NCBI RefSeq assembly: GCF_000936425.1 | Contig: NZ_AVFK01000010.1 | Coordinates: 1-64,000, forward strand | Source: Skermanella aerolata KACC 11604 | GTDB taxonomy: Bacteria > Pseudomonadota > Alphaproteobacteria > Azospirillales > Azospirillaceae | DNA: 64,000 bases | Direction: 5' to 3' | Shown: in pieces, positions 40,285 through 48,012 of the stretch | How the letters are laid out: the number at the start of each line of letters is the position of its first letter | How positions within the stretch are numbered: position 1 is the first letter of the stretch | Program-made: the position numbers and the translations under genes | The notes under the pieces: generated by a model | The model's input: only the letters and a program-made list of their open reading frames with translations | What the model was told of the DNA's origin: nothing | The model's database searches: none

Positions 40285-42243
40285 ATGTCTGAACCCGACC
40301 TGAGAGAGAAGCTGCGCGCCGCAGCCCGGCAGGAGCAGTTCCTGGAAGTGGTCGGCAGGGACGAGGCTACAGCTCGTTTCCACGGCCACCTGAAGCTCGA
40401 ACCGGTCGGGACGGAAAATGTCTCGCTGGCGGAGTCGCTGGGCCGCGTGATCGCCCGCGATGTCGTCGCTGCCGTGGATGTACCCGGCTTCGACCGCTCC
40501 GGCGTCGACGGCTTCGCGGTGCGCTCCGCCGACACTATAGGCGCGTTGGAGGAACGGCCCCGCGTCCTGACGCTCAACGCCGAGGTGCTGACGCCCGGAC
40601 GTGCCCCCGAGGTGACGGTCGAGCCCGGCACCGCCACCCTGATCGCGACCGGCGGCATGGTCCCGCGCGGTGCCGACGCCGTGGTGATGGTCGAGCACAC
40701 CGACGTCATCGACGACGCGGGCGCGGCAGTCCGGGTCGAGTTCCACCGCGCGGCAGCACCCGGCCAGTTCATCGCCTATGCCGCCAGCGACATCGCGCGC
40801 GGCGAAACCGTGCTGCGCGCCGGTCACCTCGTCACCTCGCGCGAGATCGGCGTGCTCGCCGCCGTCGGCATCGACGCGGTCGAGGTCTGCCGCCGTCCGC
40901 GCGTGGCCGTCCTGTCCACCGGCGACGAGATCGTGGCGCCCGGCAGTCCGCTGCCGCCCGGCAAGGTCTATGACAGCAACGGCGCCATCGTCGCGGCTGC
41001 CGTCCGGGAACTGGGTGGGGAGCCGGTCGAACTCGGCATCCGGCCCGACGACGAAGCAGCCTTGATCGCCGCCGTGGCCGAAGGCCTCGCCTGCGACATG
41101 GTGATCCTGTCGGGCGGCACGTCAAAGGGAGCCGGCGACCTGTGCTACCGCGTCATCAGCCGCTTCAGCGATCCCGGCATCGTCGTCCATGGCGTGGCGT
41201 TGAAGCCGGGCAAGCCGCTGTGCCTCGCTGTGACGGGGGGTAAGCCGCTGGTCGTGCTGCCGGGTTTCCCGACCTCCGCGATCTTCACCTTCCATGAGTT
41301 CGTTGCCCCGGTCATCCGCGCCTTCGCCGGATTGCCGCCCGAGCGGCGGGAGGCGATCCCGGCCACCCTGCCGATCCGCCTGACCTCCGAGCGCGGCCGG
41401 ACCGAGTATTCCATGGTGTCGCTGGTCCGCACGGATGAGGGCTTGGCAGCCTATCCGCTCGCCAAGGGATCGGGATCGGTCACCGCCTTCAGCCACGCCG
41501 ACGGCTTCGTCGCCATCCCGCAACACCAGGAAAGCGTCGAGGCCGGCACGGCTGTTTCCGTCCAGACGATAGGGCGCGGGGTCGAGCCGGCCGATCTTGT
41601 CGCGATCGGCAGCCACTGCGTCGGCCTCGACCATCTGCTGGGCGAGATGCAGCGGCGCGGACAGTCCGTCAAGGTGCTGAACGTCGGCAGCATGGGCGGC
41701 CTGACCGCCGCCAAGCGCGGCGAATGCGACCTTGCTCCCGTCCACCTGATGGACCCTGCGACTGGTCGATACAACGAACCCTTCCTGGCCCCCGGGCTGT
41801 CGCTGATCCCCGGTTACCGGCGGCTGCAAGGGATAGTTTTCCGCAAGGGCGATCCGCGCTTCGAAGGTCTCGACGGCGGCCAAGCGCTGGCCGCCGTCGC
41901 CGGCCTTCCCGACTGCCTGATGATCAACCGCAATCCCGGCAGCGGCACCCGCATCCTGACCGACCGCCTGCTCGGCGGCGCCAAGCCCCCCGGCTACCAG
42001 GGCCAAGCCAAGTCCCACAACGCCGTAGCGGCTGCCGTGGCGCAGGGCCGTGCCGACTGGGGTGTGGCGATCTCGACCGTGGCCGCCGACTACGGCCTGG
42101 GCTTCCTGCCGCTCCAGCCCGAGCACTACGACTTCATCATTCCCACCAGCCGCCTCGACCGCCCGCCCGTCCGCGCCTTCATCGACCTGCTCGCGGAGCC
42201 GGAGACGGGGCGCTGGCTGGAGGAAAGGGGCTTCAGCGTCTGA
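40285..42243 (+). CDS. MoeA domain fused to a periplasmic-binding-protein-like domain
   Basis: The protein is 652 aa. Residues about 20-425 are a MoeA homologue with intact signature loops (DVPGFDRSGVDGFAVRSADT, VPRGADAVVMVEHTD, SGGTSKGAGD). Residues about 440-645 form a PBP-like domain (VGLDHLLGEMQRRG, VGSMGGLTAAKRGECDLAPVHLMDP, NRNPGSGTRILTDRLL) of the kind found attached to MoeA in several bacteria and archaea. It follows the first moeA and may be specialised for a different ligand (for example tungstate) or for regulation; that is inference. Confidence 0.93.
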   Translation: MSEPDLREKLRAAARQEQFLEVVGRDEATARFHGHLKLEPVGTENVSLAESLGRVIARDVVAAVDVPGFDRSGVDGFAVRSADTIGALEERPRVLTLNAEVLTPGRAPEVTVEPGTATLIATGGMVPRGADAVVMVEHTDVIDDAGAAVRVEFHRAAAPGQFIAYAASDIARGETVLRAGHLVTSREIGVLAAVGIDAVEVCRRPRVAVLSTGDEIVAPGSPLPPGKVYDSNGAIVAAAVRELGGEPVELGIRPDDEAALIAAVAEGLACDMVILSGGTSKGAGDLCYRVISRFSDPGIVVHGVALKPGKPLCLAVTGGKPLVVLPGFPTSAIFTFHEFVAPVIRAFAGLPPERREAIPATLPIRLTSERGRTEYSMVSLVRTDEGLAAYPLAKGSGSVTAFSHADGFVAIPQHQESVEAGTAVSVQTIGRGVEPADLVAIGSHCVGLDHLLGEMQRRGQSVKVLNVGSMGGLTAAKRGECDLAPVHLMDPATGRYNEPFLAPGLSLIPGYRRLQGIVFRKGDPRFEGLDGGQALAAVAGLPDCLMINRNPGSGTRILTDRLLGGAKPPGYQGQAKSHNAVAAAVAQGRADWGVAISTVAADYGLGFLPLQPEHYDFIIPTSRLDRPPVRAFIDLLAEPETGRWLEERGFSV

Positions 42244-42354
42244 GGGTGCCCGACATCCGCCATGAGCGTTTTTGAGGCCGATGATCGATTCTTGAAGATT
42301 TTCGGGGAACCGTGAAGATTTTCATGGCTTCACAGCTCTCCGTAAACCCTTTCG

Positions 42355-42930
42355 CTAGGCCGGATCAGCTTCCGCCGGCTCCTCGCTGAACAGGCCGGTC
42401 GGCAGGCCGTCCATGCTGCGGGCGTTCTTTTCCAGCCGGTAGGCGGCCAGACCCTCTTCGCCCTTCGCCTCGGCCCAGCGGTCGAGGTTGTGGCGTTCGC
42501 CGTGGTAGTCGAACAGGGGGACGCCGAAGCCGCAGGAGGTCTGGACCAGATCGACGTCCAGCAGCACGATCTGGCGGGCTCCCAGCGGTTCCTCCCCGAA
42601 GGCATCGGTCAGCAGGGCCTTGTACTCGCCGGTGTCGCGGTGAAGCACCCGCCCCTGGCCGTAGAGGCGGAGGATCAGCGGCGCTCCTTCGAAGGCGCAG
42701 AACATAATCGTCAGCCGCCCGTCGGCCAGCAGATGCGCCGCCGTTTCGTTGCTGCTCCCCGTGCGGTCCAGGTATGCGACGGCGTTGTCCCCGATCACGC
42801 GGAAGGCGTTGGTCGGCTTGGGCGACAGGTTGACGCGGGCTCCCTCCGCCGCCGACGCGGTGAAGAAGACGTATTGCCGCGCGATGAAATCCCGATGCGT
42901 GTCGGTGATGTGGGGGAACTGCTTCGCCAT
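42355..42930 (-). CDS. Pyridoxamine 5'-phosphate oxidase-like FMN-binding family protein
   Basis: The protein is 191 aa from ATG 42930. An earlier ATG at 42948 is part of a TATAAT box and would give almost no leader. The split-barrel stretches FFTASAAEGARVNLSPK and AYLDRTGSSNETAAHLLADGRLTIMFCAFEGAPLILRLYG match the PNPOx-like family, whose members bind FMN or F420 or act as heme-degrading or stress proteins. The substrate is unknown. Expression is probably controlled by the palindrome at 42947-42974. Confidence 0.87.
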   Translation of the reverse strand: MAKQFPHITDTHRDFIARQYVFFTASAAEGARVNLSPKPTNAFRVIGDNAVAYLDRTGSSNETAAHLLADGRLTIMFCAFEGAPLILRLYGQGRVLHRDTGEYKALLTDAFGEEPLGARQIVLLDVDLVQTSCGFGVPLFDYHGERHNLDRWAEAKGEEGLAAYRLEKNARSMDGLPTGLFSEEPAEADPA

Positions 42931-42946
42931 GGTGCTGGCCGCTCTC

Positions 42947-42974
42947 ATTATAGGTTTCACGCGAAAACTATAAT
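42947..42974. promoter_or_regulatory. Palindromic operator/promoter of PNPOx-like gene
   Basis: The half-sites ATTATAG and CTATAAT, 14 nt apart, extend into an imperfect palindrome with TTT/AAAA inside. The half-site on each strand contains a perfect TATAAT -10 box, one reading toward the PNPOx-like gene. The overlap of dyad and -10 suggests a repressor site. Confidence 0.55.
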
Positions 42975-43006
42975 GGAGCGTCATTCCATACAAGCTTCGG
43001 CCCCTG

Positions 43007-43840
43007 CTATCCCTCCACAAGCTTTCTGCCGCTGGCGGCTGCCTTGCCGACCGTGGCGTTCACCGTGTCCAGGAAGTCCGCCTCCCCGCGCCAGAACGGC
43101 AGGGGACCCAGCGTCGCGGCCAGCACCGTCGGCGCGTCGGGCAGAGATGCGGCGCCGTAGAGGTCGGTGGGGACGGGGCGGCCCTGCCAGAAGGCTGTTG
43201 CATCCACCTTCAAGGGTTGGGACGGGACCGGCGGCGCCTCGATCGCGGCGGCCTTCGCCATGCCGCCGAGCAGGCCCACGAACTCGTCGCGCGACTTGCC
43301 GCGCAGGCGGAACAGCAGGAAGGGATCGTTGTCGAAGCTTTCGGCCAGCAGATAGTAGACGGCGGCGACGTGCTTGCACGGATTCGACCAGTCGGGGCAG
43401 GAACACTCCGTCGTCAGGTCGCCCAGCCTTGCCGGGAACAGCGGCACGCCCGCCGACTTGAAAGTGCCTTCCAGGGTTTCCGGCATCTCGCCGGAAATCA
43501 GGCGGGCGGCGCTCCAGGTGTCGTCAGACACCGCCTTGCCGACTTTTTCCCACTGTCCGCTGGTCAGTGGCTTTATCTCGATCGTCACGGTGTAGGGACG
43601 TGGTCTTGATCCCTGGACCTTGGCGTGGACCAGCCCCGGATCGATCTTCAGGTCGAGCACCTGCCCCTTGCGGGCATAGGTCCGGCCCCGGGTGAGCCGT
43701 TCGCCGATGTTGAAGGATTCCAGCACCTCGATCCAGCGCCGGCCCCACCAGCTTTCGGCGAAGGCGCCGCGCTTGTTTCGGGCCTTGATGCCGCCCTTCG
43801 CCTCGCGCGGGCGGGTCGGCCCCCATTCGTACCAGGACAT
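43007..43840 (-). CDS. SWIM zinc-finger protein
   Basis: The protein is 277 aa. The SWIM motif CSCPDWSNPCKHVAAV (CxC...CxH, about residues 146-161) follows an N-terminal RWIEVLESFNIGERLTRGRTYARKGQVLDL stretch typical of bacterial SWIM proteins. SWIM domains bind DNA or proteins and are often encoded beside SWI2/SNF2 ATPases. The gene starts 22 nt downstream of the SNF2 helicase stop on the same strand, so the two should act together. Confidence 0.93.
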   Translation of the reverse strand: MSWYEWGPTRPREAKGGIKARNKRGAFAESWWGRRWIEVLESFNIGERLTRGRTYARKGQVLDLKIDPGLVHAKVQGSRPRPYTVTIEIKPLTSGQWEKVGKAVSDDTWSAARLISGEMPETLEGTFKSAGVPLFPARLGDLTTECSCPDWSNPCKHVAAVYYLLAESFDNDPFLLFRLRGKSRDEFVGLLGGMAKAAAIEAPPVPSQPLKVDATAFWQGRPVPTDLYGAASLPDAPTVLAATLGPLPFWRGEADFLDTVNATVGKAAASGRKLVEG

Positions 43841-43862
43841 GACGGTGTGCCCTCCCTCAGCC

Positions 43863-46800
43863 TCAACCGACCGCTTCGCGGCTCAAGGATAGCAGGTCGC
43901 GAAGCTGCGACGTGTTCAACTCCGTCAGCCAGTCTTCGCCGGCGCCGACGATGGCTTCGGCGACGCTCTTCTTGGCCTCGATCATCTCGTCGATCTTGTC
44001 CTCCAGCGTGCCGGCGCAGATGAACTTATGGACCTGCACCTGTTTGGTCTGGCCGATGCGGAAGGCCCGGTCGGTCGCCTGGTTCTCGACGGCGGTGTTC
44101 CACCAGCGGTCATAGTGGAAGACATGGTTGGCCGCTGTCAGCGTCAGACCGGTACCGCCCGCCTTCAGCGACAGCAGGAAGATCGGCGGGCCGTCCGCGC
44201 CATCCGCGCCATCGTTCTGGAAGCGCTCGACCATCCGGTCGCGCTTGGCCTTCGGCACGCCGCCGTGGAGGAAGATCACCTCCCGGCCGAAGTTCTCCTG
44301 GAGGTGACGCTGGATCATGTCGCCCATTTCCGTGAACTGGGTGAAGACCAGCGCCTTCTCTCCCACCGCCAGCACTTCCTCCAGCATTTCGGTCAGCCGG
44401 GCGAGCTTGCCGGAGCGGCCGTCGATCGCGGTATTGTCGCCCAGGAACTGGGCCGGGTGGTTGCAGATCTGCTTCAGCTTCGCCAGCGTCGCCAGCACCA
44501 TGCCCCGGCGCTGGATGCCGTCGGCCTGTTCCAGCGCGTTCAACTGTTCCTCGACCACGGCGGCGTAGAGCGATGCCTGCTCCTTGGTCAGGGTGCAGAA
44601 CACCTTCATCTCTAGCTTCTCGGGCAGGTCGTCGATGATCGACTTGTCCGTCTTCAACCGGCGCAGGACGAAGGGGCCGGTCAGGCTCTTCAGCCGGTTG
44701 ATGGCATCCCCGTCGCGTCTCGTCTGGATGGGCACGAAGAAGTTGCGCTTGAAGGCGGTCTGGGTGCCTAGGAAGCCGGGGTTCAGGAACTCCATCAGCG
44801 ACCACAGGTCGCCCACGTTGTTTTCGACCGGCGTGCCGGTCAGCGCCACCCTGTAGCCGGATTTCATCGCGCGGGCGGCCTTGGCCTGCCGGGTTTCCGG
44901 GTTCTTGATGTTCTGCGCCTCGTCCAGGACGACGCCGGTCCACGGCACCGACTTCAGCGCCTCCGCGTCGCGCTGGAGCAGGGAATAGCTGGTGACGACA
45001 AGGTCGTGGCGGCGGCATTCCCGGCTAAGCTCGGTGGCGGTCTTGGTCCGGGCGGCGCCATGGTGGATCATGACCTTGAGCCTGGGCGTGAAGCGCGCCG
45101 CTTCCCGCTGCCAATTTCCGACGACCGAGGTCGGGCAGACCAGCAGCACGGTGGGCTTGGACGATGCCGTCTCGCGGTCGTGCTGGATCAGGGCCAGCGT
45201 CTGGATCGTCTTTCCCAGGCCCATGTCGTCGGCAAGACAGGCGCCCAGTTCCCAGCGCCGCAGGAAGGACAGCCAGGAATAACCCCGGCCCTGATAGGGC
45301 CGCAGGATGGCTTCCAGCCCCTTGGGTGGAGGCAGGTCGTCGATCGGCTCCCGGCCGGTCAGCCGGCCCAGCAACTCGTCGATCCAGCCTTCGGCGGCGA
45401 TGCCCTCGATATCGCTGTCGCCGCCACCGCCCAGCGCCATGCGCACCAGATCGCGGACGGTGGCCTGTTCACCCCGCCGTTTCAGGCGAGCGGCAGCCTC
45501 CTTGATCTCGGCGGCGTCCAGCAGCACCCATTGCCCACGCACCCGGACCAGCGGAGTCTTCAGCCGGGCCAGTGCCATCAGGTCCTGGCCCGACAGCGTC
45601 TGGTCGCCCAGCGCCACTTCCCAGTCGAACTTGACCAGTTCGTCCAGCGACAGGCCGCTGCCGCCCTGCATCTTCGATGCCCGGACCTTGGCGCGGGCGC
45701 TGATCCGGGTCTTGGTCCCCTTCGCCGTCCACCACGACGGCAGCAGCACGCCGAAGCCCGCCTGTTCCAGCCCGGCGGCGTATTTCGTCAGGAAATCGAC
45801 GGCGCCGGTGGCGTCCGTCTCGAACCCTTCGGGAATGCCGCGTTTCAGGCTGGCCTCGACCGGCGGGCACAGCCGGCTGGCTTGGGCGAACGACAGCAGC
45901 AGGAACTCCTTCAGGTCCGCCTTACCGCCGGTCAGCCGAGCCAGCTCGCTGCCGCCGCCGTCGCACAGGTCGGCGGCCGGGACCAGCAGGCTGGGATCGT
46001 CGTGGGGTTGAAGCAGGAAGCGCACCATCCACGGGCCGGTCGGGTTCACGACGGCCCTGGCGTTCTCGCCGTCCTCATCGTCTTCCTGGCCGCTATCCTT
46101 GCCGTCGCCGGAATCGGTGAGGACCAGCGGTTCCTCCAGCCGGAAGCACAGCCGGACCGGACTTCCCGCCGTCACGGCGACCGGACGGCGCCACTGCCCG
46201 ATCCGCTGCGCGAACTCGCGGATCTCGTACCCGTCGGCTTTCAACGCGGCGTCGCCACCCGTCAGCGCCGCCAGCCAGCGGTCGTCCAGCGTCGCCCTGG
46301 ACGGTTTCGGCAGCGCTTCCGGCTCTCGCCGGATCAGCCCATCGGCCATCAGGGCGACGAACTCCGCCAGCACCGCAGCCGGTCCCGTGTCCGGCGCCGC
46401 CGCAATCGTTCCGACCGAACGCGCCGCGTCCGGCATGGCATGCGCCAGCCGGGCCAGCGCCTGCGCGTCGCGCCCCAGGAAAGCGGGCCGCCATCTGGCG
46501 AAGGCGCTATCGTCGGCATTCATGACCAGATCGGGCAGCACCGCCCCGCGTGCCACGATGGCCCCGGCAAAGCGGAGCGCCATCGTCCAGTAGACCAGAT
46601 CGGCGGCGGCGAACAGGCCGGGGGCGAAGGTGCGATCGGGCGGGCACTCGGTCAGCAACTTGACGATGTCGTCAGTTTCCAGGCCCAGCACCGTGGTCTC
46701 CCAGGCGCGGAGGGTGACATCGCCCGGCTGTTCCGGCGGTTCCTCGACCAGCGGGCTGGAAGCGACCGGCCTTTCCGCCGTGGATGGCAGCCACAGAGTC

Positions 46801-47006
46801 GCGCGGTTGACGTCGGCCGCGAGGTCCATCAGCCCCGCGATTTCGTCCAGCGCTTCGGCGCCGATGTCGAACGGGCTGGACAGCGCCCTCGGCTGCCGAG
46901 GTTTACGTCCGCGCGGCGGAGGAAGCGGCACGGCGGAATCCCGCGCCGTCTCGCCCCACAGCCACAGCCGGCCGGCATCGAATGCCGCATGGAAGAAGAC
47001 GCTCAT
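43863..47006 (-). CDS. SWI2/SNF2-family DEAD/DEAH-box helicase
   Basis: The protein is 1047 aa. The N-terminal 550 residues are a bacterial SNF2-specific region. Walker A DDMGLGKTIQTLAL lies at about residues 592-605, motif II LDEAQNIKN near 695, and ALTGTPVENNVGDLWSLMEF near 720-740. The C-terminal helicase domain includes LSLKAGGTGLTLTAANHVFHYDRWWNTAVENQATDR, the full motif V/VI signature. Such translocases remodel protein-DNA complexes or RNA polymerase. It overlaps the Cys-rich gene start region by 4 nt and is followed by the SWIM protein gene. Confidence 0.95.
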   Translation of the reverse strand: MSVFFHAAFDAGRLWLWGETARDSAVPLPPPRGRKPRQPRALSSPFDIGAEALDEIAGLMDLAADVNRATLWLPSTAERPVASSPLVEEPPEQPGDVTLRAWETTVLGLETDDIVKLLTECPPDRTFAPGLFAAADLVYWTMALRFAGAIVARGAVLPDLVMNADDSAFARWRPAFLGRDAQALARLAHAMPDAARSVGTIAAAPDTGPAAVLAEFVALMADGLIRREPEALPKPSRATLDDRWLAALTGGDAALKADGYEIREFAQRIGQWRRPVAVTAGSPVRLCFRLEEPLVLTDSGDGKDSGQEDDEDGENARAVVNPTGPWMVRFLLQPHDDPSLLVPAADLCDGGGSELARLTGGKADLKEFLLLSFAQASRLCPPVEASLKRGIPEGFETDATGAVDFLTKYAAGLEQAGFGVLLPSWWTAKGTKTRISARAKVRASKMQGGSGLSLDELVKFDWEVALGDQTLSGQDLMALARLKTPLVRVRGQWVLLDAAEIKEAAARLKRRGEQATVRDLVRMALGGGGDSDIEGIAAEGWIDELLGRLTGREPIDDLPPPKGLEAILRPYQGRGYSWLSFLRRWELGACLADDMGLGKTIQTLALIQHDRETASSKPTVLLVCPTSVVGNWQREAARFTPRLKVMIHHGAARTKTATELSRECRRHDLVVTSYSLLQRDAEALKSVPWTGVVLDEAQNIKNPETRQAKAARAMKSGYRVALTGTPVENNVGDLWSLMEFLNPGFLGTQTAFKRNFFVPIQTRRDGDAINRLKSLTGPFVLRRLKTDKSIIDDLPEKLEMKVFCTLTKEQASLYAAVVEEQLNALEQADGIQRRGMVLATLAKLKQICNHPAQFLGDNTAIDGRSGKLARLTEMLEEVLAVGEKALVFTQFTEMGDMIQRHLQENFGREVIFLHGGVPKAKRDRMVERFQNDGADGADGPPIFLLSLKAGGTGLTLTAANHVFHYDRWWNTAVENQATDRAFRIGQTKQVQVHKFICAGTLEDKIDEMIEAKKSVAEAIVGAGEDWLTELNTSQLRDLLSLSREAVG

Positions 47007-47380
47007 ATCCCTCGTTTGCCCAGGACCAGTTCCTCGATCCGCCCGATCTCCTCGATAAGGTCGTAGTAACGGTTCGTCCAGGCTTCGTCGCCCTTCTTAC
47101 AGCCTTGCTCGTTGACCTCGCAGGTATGGGCGGTGCAGATCGGACGCAGGTGCGGGGCTACGGTGCAGCCGGCCGGTCCCATGAAGGGCAATGTTGGGTG
47201 CCAGCCCGGCTCCAGCCTGACGCCCCAGTGCTCACGCGCGAAGTCGCCGGCAAGATCGCAGTACATCGGCGCGCAGCAGGACAAAGGCTTGGCGCAGCGG
47301 CTGCCGGCGCATTCCGGTTCGGTATGGGCGCCAAGGTCGGCGTACAAGGCGATCAGGCGCCGTCTCAGATCATCGGCCAT
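47003..47380 (-). CDS. Cysteine-rich hypothetical protein in SNF2/SWIM operon
   Basis: The protein is 125 aa with ten cysteines (in ECAG, RCAKPLSCC, MYC, GCTV, ICTAHTC and GCKK), a number and grouping that suggest one or two metal or iron-sulfur sites. The gene overlaps the helicase start by ATGA (47003-47006), so it is translated first and coupled. It does not match a family I recognise with certainty; the cysteine spacing recalls YkgJ-like zinc/iron-chelate proteins. Confidence 0.78.
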   Translation of the reverse strand: MADDLRRRLIALYADLGAHTEPECAGSRCAKPLSCCAPMYCDLAGDFAREHWGVRLEPGWHPTLPFMGPAGCTVAPHLRPICTAHTCEVNEQGCKKGDEAWTNRYYDLIEEIGRIEELVLGKRGI

Positions 47381-47600
47381 GGCAAGTCGGGTACGGGGAT
47401 GGGTCGGCCAATGGTGCGGTTTCCGCCGGACGGAATCAATAGCGGGTCATCCGATCGATCGGATCTCTCCCGTATTTGCGGTGAGTGCCCTTTCAGGCAA
47501 CCCATCGAACCCCAATCTGTTAATATGTTAACTATGGGCTGATGAGTCCGCGCGTCATCAGCGGTCTGCGTTTTCGTCCTCGTCGAGACAAGGAAGAGCA

Positions 47601-47849
47601 ATGAAATCCTATAAAAGTCAGGTTGGATCAACGAACGATCTCAACTCTCTGATCGACGAGTATATCGCCAAGGGCAACAAGGTGACCCAGTGCCCACCCG
47701 GCCCGTCGGAAGAAGTGGTTTACAAGAACCAGTATCGCCGCCGTCCGAAGAAGGCCGAAGCCAAGCCCGAGGAAGCGACACAGGAAGCGGGCGACCAGGA
47801 AGCGAATAGCCAGAAGGTCGCCGAAACCACAGAGGCCGCTTCGGAGTAA
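47601..47849 (+). CDS. Small hydrophilic protein with acidic tail (82 aa)
   Basis: AAGGAAGAG precedes the ATG. The N-terminal half (NDLNSLIDEYIAKGNKVTQCPPGP) is probably ordered. Residues about 45-82 are charged, first basic (RRRPKKAEAK), then Glu/Ala-rich and likely disordered. An AT-rich palindrome GTTAATATGTTAAC (47519-47532) lies upstream and could be an operator. Function is unknown. Confidence 0.72.
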   Translation: MKSYKSQVGSTNDLNSLIDEYIAKGNKVTQCPPGPSEEVVYKNQYRRRPKKAEAKPEEATQEAGDQEANSQKVAETTEAASE

Positions 47850-47858
47850 TGAAGCCGT

Positions 47859-47900
47859 CCGACAGCCCCGGCGGATACCATTCCCGCCGGGCGGTGTCGG
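47859..47900 (+). terminator. Candidate terminator after the 82-aa gene
   Basis: A long imperfect stem (CCGACAGCC...GGCGG pairing with CCGCCGG...TGTCGG), one bulge, with a loop of about 8-10 nt, begins 9 nt after the stop. There is no clear T-run. Confidence 0.4.
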
Positions 47901-48012
47901 GGCAAGCTCCCGGTGGACTGGCTCTCATGGACGAGAACCGGCTGAAACGTCGGTAAGTTCCGGCCGCCCTCTAATCTCCGTCGCATCGCTGCCAAACTGC
48001 ACTTACCAAGAT

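Noticed and set aside
45006-47066. Plus-strand frame of about 690 codons opposite the SNF2 helicase
   Set aside because: The helicase motifs on the minus strand are complete; the opposite frame is repetitive Gln/Gly/Arg-rich and has no ribosome site.
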